NCBI RefSeq assembly: GCF_012489685.1
Contig: NC_080042.1
Coordinates: 46,056,066-46,120,065, forward strand
Reading direction: 5' to 3'
Length of the DNA stretch: 64,000 nt
DNA from: Lotus japonicus
Taxonomy: Eukaryota > Streptophyta > Magnoliopsida > Fabales > Fabaceae
In this document: positions 59,264-64,000 of the stretch, piece by piece
Layout: each line of letters opens with the position of its first letter
Numbering within the stretch: the first letter of the stretch is position 1
The notes under the pieces: generated by a model
The model's database searches: none
Seen by the model: only the letters and a program-made list of their open reading frames with translations
Told to the model about the DNA's origin: nothing
Translations under genes and position numbers: made by a program

Positions 59264-60332
59264 ATGGAAGTGAGAATTGGGAGAAGGGTTTCAAGAGGAA
59301 TGCTTCCACTCCTCGCTCTTCACACCTTCGCCGAGTACTACCGATCTGATCGGAAACCGCCAGTCACCGCCGCACTCATCGCCGCCAACACCCTCATCCA
59401 CCTCCGTCCCTCTTTCCTAGAGCCCTTCATCCCCCCAATCGACCAAGTCTGGTTCAATCCACACCTCATCGTCAAGGTAATTCATCGATTAACTCTCTGA
59501 ATTCCTCTGAATTGATTCAATCAATTAACGATTCAACACCATTTTTCTCCAGAACAAGGATCTGAAGCGGTTCTTCTTGTCGGCGTTCTACCACATCGGA
59601 GAGCCTCACCTTGTATACAACATGCTATCGCTTCTCTGGAAAGGGATGCAGTTGGAAACCGCCATGGGAAGCGCGGAGTTTGCTTCCATGGTGGCTTCCT
59701 TGCTTGCTCTGTCACAAGGCGTCACTCTGTTACTCTCCAAATCGCTGCTTCTCTTCTTCGATTACGGAAGGCCGTATTACTATGAATACGCTGTTGGATT
59801 CTCCGGCGTGCTCTTCGCGTTGAAGGTGGTTCTGAACTCGCAATCGGAGAATTTCACCCAGGTTTACGGCGTGATCGTGCCGTCGCGTTACGCTGCTTGG
59901 GCGGAGCTTTTTCTGATTCAAATGTTTGTTCCCGGTGTGTCGTTTCTCGGCCATCTCGGTGGGATCCTCGCCGGGCTTCTGTACTTGAGGTTGAGGGGCG
60001 GGTATTCCGGTTCTGATCCGGTGGTTTCTCTGATGAGGGGGGTCGGTGCTGCGGTTAACTGGCCTTTGAGGTTTCTGCGTCGGTTGTTTCGGAGTCGGCG
60101 GGGGAGGATCTCCGGCAGGGGAGCTGTGGGTGGTGATCGGACGGGAAGAAATGCTTGGAGGTGTCAGGCGTGTACGTTTGACAATTGGGGTTTGTTGAAT
60201 GAGTGTGAGATGTGTGGGACGAGAAGGGGTGGGAGTGGTGGGTTGGCTTCTTTTCCGAGGAGCCGTCGCGATTCTGATGGGCTTCCGGTGGATGAATTGC
60301 GTCGCCGGAGAATTGATAGATTTGCTAGGTGA
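59264..60332 (+). CDS. RBL14: Rhomboid-like protein 14, mitochondrial
   Basis: Two exons (59264-59476, 59553-60332) joined at GTAATTC/TTTCTCCAG give 330 residues, close to the Arabidopsis protein. Intramembrane serine protease fold with several membrane helices. The catalytic Ser is in GFSG (residue 155) and the catalytic His in FLGHLGG (residue 205). A C-terminal RanBP2-type zinc finger, WRCQACTFDNWGLLNECEMC, has cysteines at about 275, 278, 289 and 292 and suggests a binding partner, perhaps ubiquitin or RNA. ATG 59264 is chosen because the earlier in-frame codon at 59231 is TTG. The frame is intact. It is 225 bp after the F-box gene, same strand. Mitochondrial location is family knowledge. 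Confidence 0.92.
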
Positions 60333-61616
60333 TGGTAGTGGTGGTTTTGATTGATCATGCTCCAGGTTCTAGCAGATAGTTCAAAATGGATATGGAAAAT
60401 TCATACACATTACTAGCATGTTTTGTTTATACTTTATAGCTTCAGATTATTCATCACTGAGTTTTCGAATTACGGTTGGATATGCAAAATTCATACACAT
60501 CACACCATTTTAATTTAGGACATGAGTTTGTTAGCTATGATGAAGTCATTGGATGGGCCATTCATGGCTGATTCTGCATCCAGTTACGTCAGTTGAGCAA
60601 TATACACACATTGGTTATTTTCATCAAAGATTAAGATTTGTTTGACTCTTATGTATCTAATGTGGTGAACCAGTTTTGTTTTATCTTTCTGTTTTTCACC
60701 CTTTTGTTATGCGGGATACTTGTCTGCTTGTTCCTCTTCTTTCTCTATTACTCCCTCCGTTCCAGAAAGTTTGTAGTTATGGACCTTCTTTCAATATTCC
60801 AAAATGTTTATTGTTTTAGAAAACCAATGTATATTTTGCTAATTTTTTCCACCTATACGCTCATTTTTTCCACCGGTGGTAGTTGAGTACTTGTTTTTCT
60901 TTAAAAGAAATAACTCAACTAAGAAAAACAAGTACTCAACTACCACCAGCAGTGCAGGTGCTTTCATCTTCCTCCTCAAAAGAACATGAATCACCACAAA
61001 TAGTTAAAGCTATATAATCACAAGTCTTTTTTACTCATGTGATTCTAGTTCATGGACATAACAAACAGTCACATTTACCACTGCTTTGAATCTTCTCAAA
61101 ATCTACTTCGAGCTTGACAGCAATAAACTTTTAATATTGCTAAAAATTACCCAGTTAAATGACCAAATTTGAATGTTTAGTTACTATGCTATTGGCACTA
61201 CATTACACCTGAAAATTTAAACGCAACACTAAAACAAACTCGTTAGCAAAAGCACCTTGCATGATCAGAACAGTTATTTCTAGCCGTCAACAACACAAAC
61301 AAAATTTTAACAAATTCACTGCTTAAAAAGTCTCTCCAGTAATTCCTCATTTTAAATTGACCAGGGCGTCCAAAGTCGGAAGGTAAACTGTAAATAGTTC
61401 AGAGTGACAGTTCTGTTGCTACAATTTAGTGTTTCCACTATTTAATCAAGTGGAAGTGGTGACTCTCCCACTATTTGTCTTGCTAGCTATTTTCTTTCTT
61501 CTGTTTTGCACTAGCTGTGTAGAGAACTTTGTAGCCAACAATACTGGGAAACAGATCACGAAGACACCTTCCAAACAAATGATGGAATAGGTAGAATTAA
61601 ACAACTCGCAAGCATC
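60333..61616. other. Intergenic; truncated MITE traces
   Basis: A CTCCCTCCGTTCC motif (60752-60764), typical of Stowaway-type ends, lacks a clear partner. The region also holds the strong hairpin listed separately. No gene seen. Confidence 0.5.
60875..60947. repeat. 26-bp inverted repeat hairpin
   Basis: GGTGGTAGTTGAGTACTTG... at 60875-60900 pairs with its complement at 60922-60947 across a 21-bp loop. The arms are perfect. It could be a MITE remnant or a small RNA precursor; the arm length is similar to a short miRNA hairpin. Confidence 0.75.
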
Positions 61617-64000
61617 TGATAGAGCTCTTAGTGAGGGTGGGACCACAGCCAATGAGACCAGGCCCAAAGGATGGAAAGTATATGTGAGAAAGAATAAGAG
61701 AGGGGAATCTTAGGAGGGTGAGCTGGCACAAGTTAGTTACGGCCTTTGCGGGTAGGAAGGGTGTGAGAGGTGCGTAAGGCTGAGTGGAGATTCTCATATA
61801 AGCTTTCTGTTAGAATGAGAAGGAGGATGATGAGAAATAGGTTGTTAAGAGTAGAGTGAAGAGAGTCTCTTCTTCTACAGGAGTCTTACTCTGGGGCAAT
61901 AGCAGTAGCTATTGCATTTCTGTTTCTTCTTTTTCAGTATTAATCAAAGTGTTTCCTTATTCTCATACCTTGTTCTCTATTTCTGTATTTTGGTTTTCAT
62001 CAAATTGGTCCGACCTGCCGGATCATTTACGAGACGGAAGCCAGCGTTCATCTTCGTTGAATCTGACAACGAATGCCACCAGCGAAGAAGAAGATGGAAG
62101 CGAAGGTAGCAGCACTGGAAACTGAAGTGGCAAATCTCCGATCAACTCTTGTCACTAGCGGAGAACAATCAGGCTCGCTTGATTGATCTTTTAACCCAGA
62201 AATTATCCAAGCAGACTCAGGAGCAAGATGATTCGGGGAGTGTGCGAAATCTAGACACACCAGCAAGATCTGGAGCTGAGAAGGGAAGTCCATCTGGTGT
62301 ATCTGGTTGGACTAAGCTCGATGGAGGACAGTTGGATGAATTCCGCAAGTCTGCCAAGAAGGTAGAGCTTCCTCTTTTCAATGGAGAAGACCCGGCGGGT
62401 TGGATTGCCCGTGCTGAGGTCTACTTCCATGTCATGGGTACAAGCCCAGAAGTCAAGGTGAACTTGGCTCACTTATGCATGGAAGGATCCACGATCCATT
62501 ATTTCAACTCTTTGCTGCACTTGGACCCCGGATTAACCTGGGAACGACTCACCAATGAGTTGTTGGAGCGCTATGGCACCGCCAACAAGGGTGACGTCTT
62601 CGAACAGCTCTCGGATCTCCAGCAACAGGGGACCGTTGACGATTATGTGGTTGATTTCGAGCGTTTGCTCTCGCAGACGCCAAATCTGCCCGATGAACAG
62701 TACTTTGGGTACTTCATCCATGGGTTGCGTGAGGACATTCGAGCACGGGTTCGCAGTATGCGGGCTCTGACGACGCTACCTCGTTCACGATTGATTCCTC
62801 TAGCTCGGGCAATAGAGACAGAGCTCCACGGAGCGGGTCGCAGCTCAACCGGGTCAAAAAACGGAGGCCCACGATATGGATATGGATCGGGGTCATATAA
62901 CCGACCGGCCCACCAAACAGCATCAGGCCCAGTTCTAGCGGGTCGTGACTCAACCCAAGGTTGGGTAATGGTGAAGAACCGAGATGACAAAGGAGATCGA
63001 CGTGAAGACAAGCGTCCCACCCATCGCGACAAAGGGATAAGGCATCTGCCATATCAAGAGCTCCTTGACCGGCGTCAGAAGGGGCTCTGCTTCAAATGCG
63101 GCAGCAAGTACCACCCACTTCACCAGTGCCCCGACAAGCAACTCCGCATCATGTTGATAGAGGAAGGAGACGACGGAGGAGAAGAGGGGAATATGTCGCT
63201 GGAAGCAGAAGAGGACGACGCGGCGGCTGTGGACGGTGAGCTAAGCATCATGAAATTGGGAGCCGAGCCACTTCAAGCCCACACGATGAAGCTGCAGGGA
63301 ACAGTCCAGGGCGTTCCAATCCTCATCTTGGTTGATAGCGGGGCAACGCACAATTTCTTGTCCAAACGAGTAGCAACAGCGATGGGGTGGGAAATTCAAG
63401 CCACACCAGAGATGCGAATTCTGTTGGGAGATGGAAGCAAGGTGATGGCCAGCGGTAAGGTTGAACATGTGGGAGTGGAAATTGGTGATTACACAACCAC
63501 GGTAGAGACAATCCTATTTGATTTGGATGGTATTGACTTGGTTTTGGGAGTAACGTGGCTGATTACCCTTGGAGACATGCTAGTCAATTGGGGGAGACAA
63601 ACCATGAAATTTCAGCTTGCTGGGAAGTGGTTCTTTTTGCAAGGACAGAAGGGAATACAACATAAACAGTGGGCTTTGCAGAGCATTTTTGGCCAAAATG
63701 AGGAGCACGAAGGTGAGAGCAAAGAGCTGCAAGCAGCGCATACTACTAAGAACACCAAAGAAGTTTCAGGACTCTCTGAGAAACAGCTTCATCAGTTGGA
63801 ATCACTCCTCAGTCGTTTCGAGGACATTTTTATGGAGACCATGGGATTACCTCCAAGGCGGCAGAAAGATCACCAGATTAATCTTGTAGCAGGACAAGGG
63901 CCGGTGAATGTGAGGCCATACAGGTACTCCCATCACCATAAGGACGAGATAGAAAAACAAGTCAGGGACATGTTGAAATCAGGAATCATTAGACACAGTC
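61617..64000 (+). mobile_element. Chromovirus-like Ty3/gypsy element, 5' part
   Basis: The putative 5' LTR (61617-61999, TGATAGAGCTC...TTTTCA) has a TATA-like CATATAAGC near 61794. A TGGTCCGACCTGCCGG segment that could be the primer site follows. Gag, zinc knuckle, protease and the start of RT follow in order up to the window edge. LTR edges are uncertain because the 3' LTR lies outside. Confidence 0.75.
62110..64000 (+). pseudogene. Chromovirus Gag-protease-RT, 5' frameshift, 3' open at edge
   Basis: Frame 1 is open from 62110 to the window end. Gag core from VELPLFNGEDPAGWIARAE to about 62800. Zinc knuckle CFKCGSKYHPLHQC near 63090-63131. Protease ILVDSGATHNFLS near 63334. RT begins GPVNVRPYRYSHHHKDEI. 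The likely start ATG (62073) lies in another frame that meets TGA near 62186, and the coiled segment EVANLRSTL continues in frame 1 as SLAENNQARL, so one base seems lost near 62150. Whether the rest of Pol is intact cannot be seen. Confidence 0.8.

Overview
The window is nuclear DNA from a flowering plant. The genes (pectin acetylesterase, GPI ethanolamine-phosphate transferase, rhomboid-like 14, a plant-type F-box protein) have many short GT-AG introns, and most of the rest is LTR retrotransposons and small DNA transposons. The gene and repeat families fit a legume best, but that is inference; I cannot name a species.

Layout. 1-4.8 kb: repeat-rich intergenic DNA with the end of a hAT-like element and a 1.4-kb MULE-type element with a 9-bp target duplication. 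4.8-27.4 kb, minus strand: a pectin acetylesterase gene stretched to about 22.6 kb. A Ty1/copia element (6520-12067) sits in one intron. The place where the oxyanion-hole exon should be is instead filled by a PGRL1-like gene fragment, an orphan exon and a Ty3/gypsy element with 3.6-kb LTRs (13500-25113). That exon is not found, so the gene is probably a pseudogene or a chimera. 29.3-35.8 kb, minus strand: an apparently intact 20-exon PIG-O gene (944 codons plus stop).

36.1-54.3 kb: an 18-kb TAT-lineage Ty3/gypsy element inserted 267 bp upstream of the PIG-O start codon. Inside its gag is a solo LTR (36572-44106), inside that a MULE (36843-42448), and inside that another solo LTR (37777-41954). 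Target duplications mark all four levels. The TAT element also carries a broken antisense gene of the PF04195 type near its 3' end. 54.3-61.6 kb: intergenic DNA with two hAT-type MITEs, an F-box/Sel1-like gene (58286-59038) and a two-exon rhomboid-like gene (59264-60332). 61.6-64.0 kb: the 5' half of a chromovirus-like element running off the window.

The most unusual signals are in the long LTRs of the 13.5-25.1 kb gypsy element and its diverged relative, the solo LTR at 37.8-42.0 kb. In transcriptional order both hold a TATA box, an array of short hairpins whose stems change sequence but stay paired around a constant loop, and then a small ORF whose protein is about 65% identical between the two families over 57 residues. 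I know of no named family for this LTR-encoded protein. The order and co-conservation suggest an accessory module in the transcribed LTR, upstream of gag.
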